DNA of 48,619 bases from a virus, in IMG/VR virus record IMGVR_UViG_3300046504_000084, positions 1-48,619 of that record, one strand, 5' to 3'. The notes beneath the pieces were generated by a model that saw only the letters and a list, made by a program, of their open reading frames with translations, did not search any database and was not told the origin of the DNA. The translations under genes were made by a program, and so were the position numbers. This document shows, one piece after another, positions 16,244 to 25,600 of this stretch (the first letter of the stretch is position 1; the number at the start of each line of letters is the position of its first letter).

Positions 16244-19200
16244 ATGATTAAAACAATAGCACATATCGCAGATATTCATATCCGTAAAACGCCTACCCGT
16301 AATGAAGAATATCAATTTATATTCGACAATTTATTAAAATCATTAAGACAAACAAAACCTGACAGAATTGTGATTGTTGGTGACTTGGTTCATGATTATC
16401 TTGATCTACAAGGTGAGCAGTTAATCATGGCACACGAAGTACTCAATGCATTGAGTGAAATTGCACCAACACGCATTACGAGAGGTAATCATGATTGCAG
16501 AAAGAAAAGTCTTAAGAGAGTCGATTCAGTAAAGGCAATTGTCAAGACTCTTGATAATCCAAATGTTAAGTATTATGACGAAACAGGATTTGAAGTTGAT
16601 CAAAATGTTATGTGGGCAGTTTGGCATCATGGCGACCCTAAAAATAATCCTTGGAAAACTAAAGTTGGTAAAGAGAATCTGAAAATTAAACAAGAAGAAA
16701 CTGAAAGAGGTACTATAATCGATTTATTTCATGACCCTGTTACTGGTTGCAAATCCACCACAGGTTTTGAAATGAAAAGTAAGCAATATTATAAACTTTC
16801 AGATTTTAAAGGTGACTATTCGTTCTTTGGTGATATACATAAAATGCAATATCTTGACAAAGCGCATACTAAAGCATATTGCGGGTCTCTTATTGCACAA
16901 GATGTAACAGAAGGCGATGATAATTTTCATGGTTATTTACTTTGGGACATTGAAAAGAAAACAGTAGATGAAATTCCAATTGAAAATGAACATTCATTTA
17001 AAAATATTCGAATTACACAGTATACAGATTTTAATGATCTGGATTTTGAAATCCCGAATCCAACAAAATATATGAAGGTCAGATTTGTCTGGGGTACTTT
17101 ACCACAAACAAGAGTTAAAGAAGCTGAAAGAAAACTGGCTGAATATATTAAAAGCAAATATAATAATGTGATTATTTCACAAAAGAACGAATTTCTTGAA
17201 AACGAAAAAATTGATATAAATGAAAACATTACTTTGCAGAACATCACAGATAAGGATGTTCAGCATGAAATATTCAGAGAATATCTAACAAAAATTGGTA
17301 CTGATTCACAATTAATTGAGGATATAATTACACTTGATGAAGAAGTACTCACATTGATCGACACCACAGAAGATCAAAGCATTGAATGGAATGTAGTTAA
17401 ATTTGGTGGCAAAAATTTCATGTCATATGCAGAATTAGAAATTGATTGGAGAAATATGGATGGTTTATTTCAGATTACTGGAGAAAATACTGCTGGAAAA
17501 ACAACTATAATGAAATTAATTTCTTATATACTTTTCGGCAAAACTTTAGAGACTGAAACACGCATGAAATATGGTGATCAACGTTTTGTAAACAACAGAA
17601 ATGGGGCAACATTTTGTGAAGGATATCTCATAATTGAAGCAAATGGTGAATATTTTGGTATTAAAAAGAAAACTGAGATAACTAAAACTAAAGGCGGTGA
17701 AATCAATGGTGCTCCGACTACATTAAACTACTATTTACTTAATAATCCTGATGAAGAAATGAATGACAATACTTCATTAGAAAAACTTGATGAAGATCGT
17801 AGAAAACTTACGCAAAAGAAAATAGAAAGCATCATAGGTACTTATGATAATTTTATGCGTATTGTTATGACTACATCAGATACGTTAAATCGTATATTAT
17901 CAAATGATATGGCAGTATTTATCGATTCGCTTTTATTTGATAGCGGATTGGATATTTTTGATAAAAAATTAACTGGTTATAAGATATATGAAAAGAGAGT
18001 TAATGAAAAACCCAGAGTTTCTTGTGATATCGATGGTGTCTCACTTCAAAATCAAGTATTAGGACATGAAATTGAAACACTTGAAACTGATATAAAAGAA
18101 ATTGAAACAATTAAATTACCAGATGTTCAAGAAAGAATTACTAAAGGTAGGAAGTATGTTGAAGACCTTACTAAGAAATTATTCAAAATTGACCCTGAAA
18201 TTTACACTCTGGACGTAGATAGCACCAAAGAGACTATTGGTACTCATAACACTGAGATAACTAAGCTAAACGCACGAAAAGCGGTTATAGAGCAAAGTAT
18301 CGTTCCATTGAAGGAAACATATGATGCTGAGAAACTAAAAACACTTCTTGAAAAGAAAGAAACACATAAAACTACTGAATATAATAAAAAATTGGAAATT
18401 AAAACCCATGAACAAACAAAAACAATCGAAGATCATGCAATTGAAATTATCAATGGTGATGTTGTTAGATTAAAAGAAAAGGGTGCTAATTTAAAAAAAG
18501 AAATTGTTGCCTTAAAGAATAGTAAAATTTGTAGCCAGTGCGGACAGGTAATTAATAAGAAAGAACATCAAGATCATATTGCCAATACTGTTAAATTAAA
18601 AGAAAATGAAATGTTTCCTCTTGCTGATCAGATTAATGTAAAAGAACATGTTGATAAAGTGGTACATGAACTTAATATTATGGATGAAGATAAAGCAATT
18701 GCAAAAATTAATGAAGAAATTCGTGTTGCTTCTCTTGAAATGGAGAGTGTTTTAAATGAAATTGGTACACTCACCAATGAAAAAAATGATGTTGAAAAAC
18801 GTAAAGAACTTCAGACAGAATTAGATCAGATACCAATAAAGACACAGAATGAAGAACTTAAAATTACATTACTTCAGCAGAAAATCGATAATCATGACAA
18901 TTCTTTAAAACAAATTGTAGAAAATCAGAAGATTGAAAAAGGTATTGCTGCTGCTAAGTTAAAATTGACTGAACTGGAAGGTGAAGAAACTGAAAAAAGA
19001 GAAGACATTTTAATTAAAAAGGGAACTGTCGGAGAAAAACAAATAAAGATTAAAAGTAATGAATTATTAATTGTTGCATTTAAAGCGCAGGAATATCAAG
19101 ACACTGTTATGGGTCTATATAAAAAATGTGTACACAGGGATGGCATACCAAGACAGATGCTGGCAAATTATATATTGCCAAAAATCAATATAACATTACA

Positions 19201-19579
19201 GGAGATATTATCTGTTGCACCATTTAAAGTATGGCTTGATCAGGAAGATTTACGTCCTAAACTGGTTTATAATAATCGACCAACTGCAATTGTTGATTGT
19301 ATCAGTGCATCTGGTAAAGAAAGAACATTCTCCAGTGTGGTAATGAAGTTTGCATTGAATCAAATCAACGTGAAAGCAAAACCAACAATATTCTTGCTTG
19401 ATGAAGTAATGGGTAAATTACTCAATAACAGTGTTGAAGAATTTATTGAAATACTTCAGTTAATAAAAGCAGGAATGAGAAAGGTTTTAGTTATTGAACC
19501 TAAAGAAGAAATTAATCCAGATTATCTAATTAATGTTCAATTGGATGAAGATGGTATATCATCATTTACTATAGAATAA
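16244..19579 (+). CDS. SbcD-SbcC (Mre11-Rad50 / T4 gp47-gp46) fusion
   Basis: 1111 residues combining two normally separate proteins. The N-terminal nuclease (about 1-340) has the phosphoesterase motifs D-IH (D10, H12), GDLVH (about 46), GNHD (81-84), WHHGD and GDIH (about 197). From about residue 380 it continues as an SMC-like ATPase: Walker A GENTAGKTT at 413-421, long coiled coils, a zinc hook CSQC at about 763-766, a signature region SASGKERTF and Walker B IFLLDEVMG at about 1047. In T4, gp47 and gp46 process DNA ends for recombination-dependent replication. The coding frame is continuous across the junction, with no stop or slippery site seen. It has its own promoter. Confidence 0.85.
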   Translation: MIKTIAHIADIHIRKTPTRNEEYQFIFDNLLKSLRQTKPDRIVIVGDLVHDYLDLQGEQLIMAHEVLNALSEIAPTRITRGNHDCRKKSLKRVDSVKAIVKTLDNPNVKYYDETGFEVDQNVMWAVWHHGDPKNNPWKTKVGKENLKIKQEETERGTIIDLFHDPVTGCKSTTGFEMKSKQYYKLSDFKGDYSFFGDIHKMQYLDKAHTKAYCGSLIAQDVTEGDDNFHGYLLWDIEKKTVDEIPIENEHSFKNIRITQYTDFNDLDFEIPNPTKYMKVRFVWGTLPQTRVKEAERKLAEYIKSKYNNVIISQKNEFLENEKIDINENITLQNITDKDVQHEIFREYLTKIGTDSQLIEDIITLDEEVLTLIDTTEDQSIEWNVVKFGGKNFMSYAELEIDWRNMDGLFQITGENTAGKTTIMKLISYILFGKTLETETRMKYGDQRFVNNRNGATFCEGYLIIEANGEYFGIKKKTEITKTKGGEINGAPTTLNYYLLNNPDEEMNDNTSLEKLDEDRRKLTQKKIESIIGTYDNFMRIVMTTSDTLNRILSNDMAVFIDSLLFDSGLDIFDKKLTGYKIYEKRVNEKPRVSCDIDGVSLQNQVLGHEIETLETDIKEIETIKLPDVQERITKGRKYVEDLTKKLFKIDPEIYTLDVDSTKETIGTHNTEITKLNARKAVIEQSIVPLKETYDAEKLKTLLEKKETHKTTEYNKKLEIKTHEQTKTIEDHAIEIINGDVVRLKEKGANLKKEIVALKNSKICSQCGQVINKKEHQDHIANTVKLKENEMFPLADQINVKEHVDKVVHELNIMDEDKAIAKINEEIRVASLEMESVLNEIGTLTNEKNDVEKRKELQTELDQIPIKTQNEELKITLLQQKIDNHDNSLKQIVENQKIEKGIAAAKLKLTELEGEETEKREDILIKKGTVGEKQIKIKSNELLIVAFKAQEYQDTVMGLYKKCVHRDGIPRQMLANYILPKINITLQEILSVAPFKVWLDQEDLRPKLVYNNRPTAIVDCISASGKERTFSSVVMKFALNQINVKAKPTIFLLDEVMGKLLNNSVEEFIEILQLIKAGMRKVLVIEPKEEINPDYLINVQLDEDGISSFTIE

Positions 19580-19582
19580 TTA

Positions 19583-19595
19583 GTATTTATAATAA
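19583..19595 (+). promoter_or_regulatory. putative phage late promoter, TTAGTATTTATAATAAA
   Basis: The G of GTATTTAT is 21 nt before the ATG at 19604. It lies directly after the SbcCD stop. Confidence 0.68.
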
Positions 19596-19603
19596 ACAAC
19601 AAT

Positions 19604-19813
19604 ATGGCAACACCAATTACTGAAGAACAAAGAAAAAAATACGCTGAAGATCATGAAAAAGCAACACTTATTAAAGAAGCAATAAAAATTGTGAATGAAT
19701 TAGGTAAGATAGAATGGGATGATATGGGAATGAGTGAAGATGACATGGAACATTTAGAAGCATTAGTAAGTAGATCAAAAAAATTAATCAGACACAGGTT
19801 ATGGAAATTATGA
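19604..19813 (+). CDS. small acidic helical protein, unknown
   Basis: 69 residues, almost entirely helical by composition: a charged N-terminal helix (EEQRKKYAEDHEKATLIKEA) and an acidic stretch (WDDMGMSEDDMEHLE), then a basic C-terminus (RSKKLIRHRLWKL). No family is recognised. It has its own late-type promoter, and its stop overlaps the start of the dCMP deaminase gene (ATGA at 19810), so the two are probably translated together. Confidence 0.55.
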   Translation: MATPITEEQRKKYAEDHEKATLIKEAIKIVNELGKIEWDDMGMSEDDMEHLEALVSRSKKLIRHRLWKL

Positions 19814-20283
19814 AAACAAATTGGGATTTAAGGTTTATGCAACTTGCAGATCATATTGCACAATGGAGTAAAGATCGTAGCAGTAAAGTAGGTGCTGTTA
19901 TTGTAGTTGATAAAAATCCAGTATCTATGGGATATAATGGATTTCCCAGAGGTTGTGACGATGACAATGAAGAAAGACACGAAAGACCCTTGAAATATAG
20001 TTGGGTACTTCATGCGGAAGAAAATGCTATTGTAAATGCAGCACGTAATGGGCAAAGAACTTCTGGTTCAGATATGTACGTTAACTGGTTTCCCTGTTCA
20101 CGTTGTGCTGGTGAAATTATTAATGCTGGAATTAAGCGTATATTTTGTGACAAAGAACCAGATTGGATGATTGAAGATACTTGGACAGCAGATCATAAAA
20201 TCGCCAAACAAAAATTACATGAAGGTGGCGTAGAAATAATATATATGAATTTTGAAGCTCATAGAAATGCTAACAATAGATAG
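19810..20283 (+). CDS. dCMP deaminase
   Basis: 157 residues from ATG 19810, chosen because it forms an ATGA overlap with the previous stop; an ATG at 19801 would add three residues. The active site shows VLHAEENAI (zinc ligand H68 and catalytic E70) and WFPCSRCAGEI (zinc ligands C96 and C99). The substrate-binding start KDRSSKVGAVIV and GYNGFPRGC are typical of deoxycytidylate deaminases. It converts dCMP to dUMP for thymidylate synthesis. No thymidylate synthase gene is in this window. Confidence 0.85.
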   Translation: MKTNWDLRFMQLADHIAQWSKDRSSKVGAVIVVDKNPVSMGYNGFPRGCDDDNEERHERPLKYSWVLHAEENAIVNAARNGQRTSGSDMYVNWFPCSRCAGEIINAGIKRIFCDKEPDWMIEDTWTADHKIAKQKLHEGGVEIIYMNFEAHRNANNR

Positions 20284-20881
20284 TGAAACATATAAAGTTG
20301 CTGATTTTAATCATCACAAAACTCAAAGTGTAAAAACACAAATAGTCTTGGGAACAAGTTTGAGAAAAGAGAATTTTCATATCATTAGATTACAACATAA
20401 AGAATGTGGTGATACAAAAAAATGGAATATATTTACCATTGCCAGAAATGGTGTTGTATATCAACATTTTGACAGTAAATTTCATTCAGATTTCCTTGGT
20501 ATTAAAGAAGCTGACAGAAAATTAATTTCAATTATTGTTGAAAATATGGGATATTTATTTAAAACAGCAGAAGACAAATACATAAATTGGCTAAGTGAAG
20601 AATGTGAAACCGAAAATGTAATTGAAAAAGAATGGTTTGGTTATAAATATTGGGAAAAATTTACTGATGAACAATTAGAAAGTATTTTTTTGTTATGCAA
20701 ACAGTTATGTGAAGAATATAATATACCGAAACAATGTGTTGATTTTCATCATTACAATAAAGAAATTATTAAATATAAAGGCATTGTTTTTAGAAGCAAT
20801 TATATTGATGAAAGCAGTGATATCAATCCTTTATTTGATATACCTAAATTTAATCAAATGTTGCATAATGAATTCGCATAG
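20252..20881 (+). CDS. amidase_2-like protein lacking the usual first zinc histidine
   Basis: 209 residues; start ATG 20252 (overlaps the previous gene by 32 nt) or ATG 20267. The order of motifs follows N-acetylmuramoyl-L-alanine amidases of the Amidase_2 family: KTQIVL, then a R-(N)GVVYQHFD core, H-x-x-FLG, an IIVENMGYL strand, FTDEQLESIFLLCKQLCEEY, FHHYN and a C-terminal INPLFDIPKF. Where the family has 'hhHHT' after KTQIVL this protein has GTS, so the first zinc histidine seems to be missing. It may be inactive and serve in binding peptidoglycan or in the virion, or use other ligands. Fold inferred from pattern; activity doubtful. Confidence 0.55.
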   Translation: MKLIEMLTIDSETYKVADFNHHKTQSVKTQIVLGTSLRKENFHIIRLQHKECGDTKKWNIFTIARNGVVYQHFDSKFHSDFLGIKEADRKLISIIVENMGYLFKTAEDKYINWLSEECETENVIEKEWFGYKYWEKFTDEQLESIFLLCKQLCEEYNIPKQCVDFHHYNKEIIKYKGIVFRSNYIDESSDINPLFDIPKFNQMLHNEFA

Positions 20882-20882
20882 A

Positions 20883-20895
20883 GTATTTATAGAAA
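20883..20895 (+). promoter_or_regulatory. putative phage late promoter, GTATTTATAGAAA
   Basis: The G is 22 nt before the ATG at 20905; the site begins right after the stop of the amidase-like gene. Confidence 0.65.
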
Positions 20896-20904
20896 ATAAA
20901 AAGT

Positions 20905-21429
20905 ATGAACAATAAAACCAGTCCAGATCAAATGAGAATTTTACTTCGCAGAATGCGTGGTAAACCATATGTAAATGAGAGCAAAGGAACAACAAAGCAC
21001 GAATTATCAGTGCGTGATATGCTTAAAATCACACGTAAACTAAATGAAGATGTTCAACCAGAGACTGATCAGCCAGAAACTGCTGAAGCAAAACCTGTAA
21101 ATAAAAAAACTGATCAGGATGAAGCTAATGAAGAACAAAAATTTAAAGATTCTTTTCCTGTTGGTTATGATATTAACGTTGATTTTATTGAATTGGAAGT
21201 AACAGATAAATATGTTTTTTGGGGCGGTACAATTAATGGAGTATTACAGTTTGTTTATAAAGTAACCCCTGATGAAAATACAAATGGTGTTGAATTTAAT
21301 CCTTTAGAGGGTTATAATGAAGATGATAAAAAAAATGAAGAAATAATGAAAACAGTTGAATCATATTTTGATAAATTTTACGAATATTGGATTGATAGTG
21401 TAATTCAAAAACCTGCAGAGCAGCAATAA
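20905..21429 (+). CDS. predicted late virion-associated protein, unknown
   Basis: 174 residues. The N-terminus is basic (MRILLRRMRGKPYVNES), followed by an acidic Glu/Pro/Thr-rich linker (about 50-80) and a C-terminal domain with WGGTINGVLQFVYKVTPDEN and EYWIDSVIQ. It has its own late promoter and strong terminator, so it is transcribed as a single gene. The basic start and disordered linker fit a head or core protein, but no family is recognised. Confidence 0.55.
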   Translation: MNNKTSPDQMRILLRRMRGKPYVNESKGTTKHELSVRDMLKITRKLNEDVQPETDQPETAEAKPVNKKTDQDEANEEQKFKDSFPVGYDINVDFIELEVTDKYVFWGGTINGVLQFVYKVTPDENTNGVEFNPLEGYNEDDKKNEEIMKTVESYFDKFYEYWIDSVIQKPAEQQ

Positions 21430-21450
21430 TTGAAAACAAAAAAAGAAAGG

Positions 21451-21476
21451 GTCCGCCACATGTGCGGACTTTTTTT
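21451..21476 (+). terminator. strong rho-independent terminator
   Basis: GTCCGC (21451-21456) pairs with GCGGAC (21464-21469) around a 7-nt loop, followed by seven T (21470-21476). It is one of the few GC-rich stems in the window. Confidence 0.85.
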
Positions 21477-21485
21477 ATAAAGATA

Positions 21486-21500
21486 GTATTTATTATAAAT
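21486..21500 (+). promoter_or_regulatory. putative phage late promoter, AGTATTTATTATAAAT
   Basis: The G is 25 nt before the ATG at 21511 and the site follows a strong terminator. It shares the near-palindromic form of the 9397 site. Confidence 0.68.
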
Positions 21501-21510
21501 AATTATAAAT

Positions 21511-22293
21511 ATGAGTGGGAAAACATTACAAATAAAATTAAATCTGACAACAATAATAGTTATTGTATTGTTAGTATTGGGAGTTGCTGGCGGATGGTAT
21601 ATTTATCAAAAAAAAGTAAATAATCTCAAGTCAGAACTTGATTTAGCAACTAAATTGAAAAATGCACTGTTAGATACTGTAACTGTTTATCAAAACAAGC
21701 AGGGTGAATGGGTCGCAGAAAAACTTACGTTACAAGAAACATTAAAAAATCTTAACAAAATTAATTCTCAATTAACAACAGAGCAAAAAGATTTATTGGC
21801 GAGAGTTGCAGCAGCAAACAAACAAAATACAATAATTGCAGCAGCGTTAATTGAATCAAATGTAATTATTGATTCACTAAAAAATCTAAGCAAACCTATT
21901 GTCGATACTGTAAATAAAAATATAACGTTTAGCGATTCAACAAAGAATCTTAAATATGGTATTAGGATTGGTAATGTTATGCCTGTACTCAAATTAAATC
22001 CTACATTGACATTTCAATATTTAACACTACCAAATACACAATTTATTGAATTTCATTGGAAGAACGATAAAAAGGTAGGTTATCCTGTTGCATTTAGCGT
22101 AACAAACACTAATGATTATTTTAGAATAATTAATATTGATAGTTATATCATTCCAGAAATAAAACAATCTACGCTTAAACCAACTTTTTGGTCAAAAGTA
22201 GGTGATTTTTTCACTAAAAGTGGTGGTAAGTTAATATGGTTTGGTGCTGGCGGTGTTGGTGGTGCAGTATTGTATCATTTTTTAGCGAAGTAA
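21511..22293 (+). CDS. membrane-anchored coiled-coil protein (spanin-like candidate)
   Basis: 260 residues. An N-terminal membrane segment (about 10-31, TTIIVIVLLVLGVAGGWYIY) is followed by a long coiled coil (about 33-130, with heptads such as KVNNLKSELDLATKLKNALL), a beta-rich domain (about 140-215) and a second C-terminal membrane-like stretch (about 237-258, LIWFGAGGVGGAVLYHFL). This would place most of the protein in the periplasm, tethered at both ends. Such a shape resembles lysis spanins, and it lies in the late block before the endolysin. The lysis role is only a guess; a virion or envelope role is also possible. Confidence 0.5.
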   Translation: MSGKTLQIKLNLTTIIVIVLLVLGVAGGWYIYQKKVNNLKSELDLATKLKNALLDTVTVYQNKQGEWVAEKLTLQETLKNLNKINSQLTTEQKDLLARVAAANKQNTIIAAALIESNVIIDSLKNLSKPIVDTVNKNITFSDSTKNLKYGIRIGNVMPVLKLNPTLTFQYLTLPNTQFIEFHWKNDKKVGYPVAFSVTNTNDYFRIINIDSYIIPEIKQSTLKPTFWSKVGDFFTKSGGKLIWFGAGGVGGAVLYHFLAK

Positions 22294-22329
22294 TATACCC
22301 ACTAAGTTGGGGACTGTTTATATCACGAG

Positions 22330-22360
22330 AGGACGCATATTAATATAATGTGCGTTCTTT
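22330..22360 (+). terminator. rho-independent terminator
   Basis: AGGACGCA (22330-22337) pairs, with one G-T pair, with TGCGTTCT (22351-22358), followed by a T-rich run. It lies between two late genes. Confidence 0.6.
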
Positions 22361-22377
22361 CTTTTTGTGTTGGCTAA

Positions 22378-22390
22378 GTATTTATAAACA
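22378..22390 (+). promoter_or_regulatory. putative phage late promoter, AAGTATTTATAAAC
   Basis: The G is 28 nt before the ATG at 22406 and follows a terminator. It would drive the operon 22406-26180. Confidence 0.66.
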
Positions 22391-22405
22391 ACCGATAAAC
22401 GTATT

Positions 22406-22612
22406 ATGGAAAAAAATGATGTTGAAAAGATTGCTAACGATGAGATTAAGAAATTTGTTAACGATAACCTTGATAAAGAAATGAAAAGAATTCTTCGCAA
22501 TTCTAACAGTCATACAAGGGATGAAATGATTTCAACTATTAAGAATGCATTAGAAGCGGTTGTCAAGGTATTATGGGCAAAGAAAGATTTTTGGAAAACT
22601 GATATTAAATAA
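22406..22612 (+). CDS. small helical late protein, unknown
   Basis: 68 residues, nearly all helical and charged (DVEKIANDEIKKFVNDNLDK, then KEMKRILRNSNSHTRDEM), with a Trp/Lys-rich end (VLWAKKDFWKTDIK). Its stop overlaps the next start (TAATG at 22610-22614), so it is translationally coupled to the large virion-type protein and may assist its folding or assembly. No family recognised. Confidence 0.5.
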   Translation: MEKNDVEKIANDEIKKFVNDNLDKEMKRILRNSNSHTRDEMISTIKNALEAVVKVLWAKKDFWKTDIK

Positions 22613-25600
22613 TGAACGAAGAAACATTTAAACCGACATTAAGTAAACCAACAGTACAAGGTGTTAATTTTCAAAACAATGCTAAAAAGATCGATACTCA
22701 AGCGGGTCTTAAATTGAATGAAACTGATGGCTTATTGAGTGAAGCTGAACAGTCTTTGAAGAAAAAAATCTTCAGTTTATCCAAGATGGAAGCATTGGTA
22801 TTTTCAGACCCTAAATTATCTGCAAAATACGAAGAAATGGCTGAAAATGGTGAAGAAAAATATGGTTATCATTATAATGAAACTATTCAGAATATGTTAT
22901 TTAACGATTATGTTCTCAACAGTCCGAAATATTTACAAAAATATAAACAAGCAATTCCTAAAGAAAAGACAAGAAGAGATCAAAGTGGTATTAACCAATT
23001 AAAAAAAGCGGGAGAAAAAACCATGCAACATAAAAACGATATTCAAAAACCAGAAAAACTTGCTCCAACTGGCTTAAAACCAGCAGTTGTTGAAAGTGAT
23101 GAACCATTAACAAAAGTAGAATTTTTAGTTAATGAAAGAGACCCTAAAAATCCTGATTTATTTGCATATTTTCCAGAAGAAAATTATGATAATGATGGTA
23201 AGTTTAAAACAGCATATTCTCATGTGGGACAACATTCATGTGCTTCTCCAGAATATGCAAAAGAAAGTCGTCCTGCCACTCCTGAAGAATATCAAGGTTT
23301 AAAAACAGAACTTGAAAGTCTTGGATATAATCTTGAGGTAGTTAATAGTATGGCAGAAAGTACTGGTGCTGGTAGCAGTGGCGCATTTAGTGCACCGTTA
23401 GGTATGGTAAAAAGAAAAATTTATGAAAAAACTGGTACTATGGAAAATAAAAAAGAGAAATTAGCTGAATTTACAATGGTTGGTGGCGTACCTCAACAAA
23501 ATGTTGATACTGAAGCCGAAGATGAACCTCAAGATGATGATTGTTATATCGAATCAAATGGTTCAGAATTCAGAGTTTCTTGTGGTGGTAAAAATATTAA
23601 CAAATTTCAAGAAATGGAAGATGCACTTGCTGCAGTAAGAACATGGAAAACATCAAATAAATGGTATCCTAATACTTGGTTTATTTCCGATCATGGAAAT
23701 TTTAATTTAATTGATGATAAAGGCAATATTTTAAATGAAACAACTGGTACTGGTGGTGGTAGCGGTGCTGTTGGTGGTGCTGGCGCATCAGGCAATGGTG
23801 AAACTGGTACTGGTGCTTACTATACACCCAGCGCATGGGGTAAAGGTGAGTTAATACATCCCAAAGGTGAAGCACCTGTAAAAAGAATACCAGCATGGAA
23901 AGGTGGTAAAATCATTCAAGAAAGCAATTATTTAATTGAAACTGATGGTTTTAAAAAATATATTCAGGCATTAAATGAAGATGAAGATATTAATAATAAA
24001 CTTGGTCAAGTATACCAAGCAACACATTCAAAAAGTAATAAGGGATTGGGTGTTAGTGAATTACCACAATCACCTGAACGTGATGGAAAAATAAGAGAGA
24101 TAGAAGACAATACAATGTTATTTCTTGGACAAGACCTTCAACATAGTCCAGATGGCGATGTTGAAATTTTTCATCAGGATATGACACAACCACATACACT
24201 TATACCACATCCTGATAATAAAATTCCACAAATGCAAATAGATGGTATCGTTCAATCAATACCAAGAACTCCAGTTGGAGTATGGGATAAAATAAAAGCT
24301 GGTAATGGTAAACAAACACCAGAAATTACAGATATTGAAAAGAAATCAGATGACGGATATGGCGATTTAGGCAATATGCCAACTACTGATCTTAACATAA
24401 TTAATACAGATATTAACACAGAAAAATTAGATAATCCTAATCTTAGACAAATGGAAGAATCAAAAGAAATTAAAGAAGTTGCAAAATCAAAAAGCCAGCA
24501 ACAATTATTTGGTATGGCACATGCTGTACAAAAAGGCGAATTAAGTCCAAGTAAAGTTGGCGGTGCAGTGAAAAAAATTGCAAAAGATGTAAGTCCTGAA
24601 GATGTTGAAGATTTTGCTTCAACTAAACATAAAGGTTTGCCAGAAAAAGTAAAAAAAGTTGATGAAACTGAAGAATCAATTATTGGCGACAAACAAAATT
24701 CTATGTCAAACAAATCAGTACCAACCAATACTGTAGGTGGTAACGTTCCTATGGGTACACAAAACACTGGTGGTGGAGCAATGAATGAAAGTGATATAAA
24801 ATTATTAGAAGAATTAGATAACGAATTGAAGGCATATTCAATTCATCATAAAAAATTAATGAAAATGAGTGAAGATAAAAAACCATCATCTCTGATATTA
24901 AAAGATCGTCTTGGTGATGAAAACAAAGCAAATTTTAAAAAAGATTTGCAACATAGCGGTACAAAAGAAATTATCGATGTTGAAAAAGAATTACAATGGA
25001 AAGATCAGCAAACAGAAGTTGGTAAAGACCCACAAAAATTAGGTGCAGAGATTGAAGATACTGAAATTAAAGCAACCGATGCAAAGGGTGATGAAGCACT
25101 TAAAAATGTTGGTAATTCAGCAAATGAGAAAGGTGATGAAATTCCAAAACGTAATATGACTGAGGAAGAAGCTGAAGAAGTTAAAAAATATAAACTTAAT
25201 CTAAAAGATTATGTTTATGATAATGAACCCGGTAAGAAATTTGAAGATCGCATGAAAGCTGATATGGGTGACGAAAACTACAAACAAAGACAAACAAATC
25301 TTGAATTTCGTGGTAAAGCACCTATGTATAATAAAGACCCACAACCAACCGAAGGTACAACTGCGGATAAAGTGCAGTTTGATAAAGAACAAAGTGGCTG
25401 GAATGAAAGAGTTGGTCTTAAAGAATCTATGGTTACTGGCAGATATCTTGATGCTCTTGGTAAAAGTCATATCATGGATTTCAGATTGAACGAAACCAAA
25501 TTAGTTTCTGCTGATACTAAATTCGTTGAACCATTATTTCAATTGGATTTTACAGGATTTGGTAATAAATATGAAAATAAATCACAAGATAAAAAGGTTG

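Noticed and set aside
24252-24767. 171-codon open frame on the minus strand
   Set aside because: It lies wholly inside the 1066-residue plus-strand gene, has no promoter, and is low-complexity; a shadow of codon bias.
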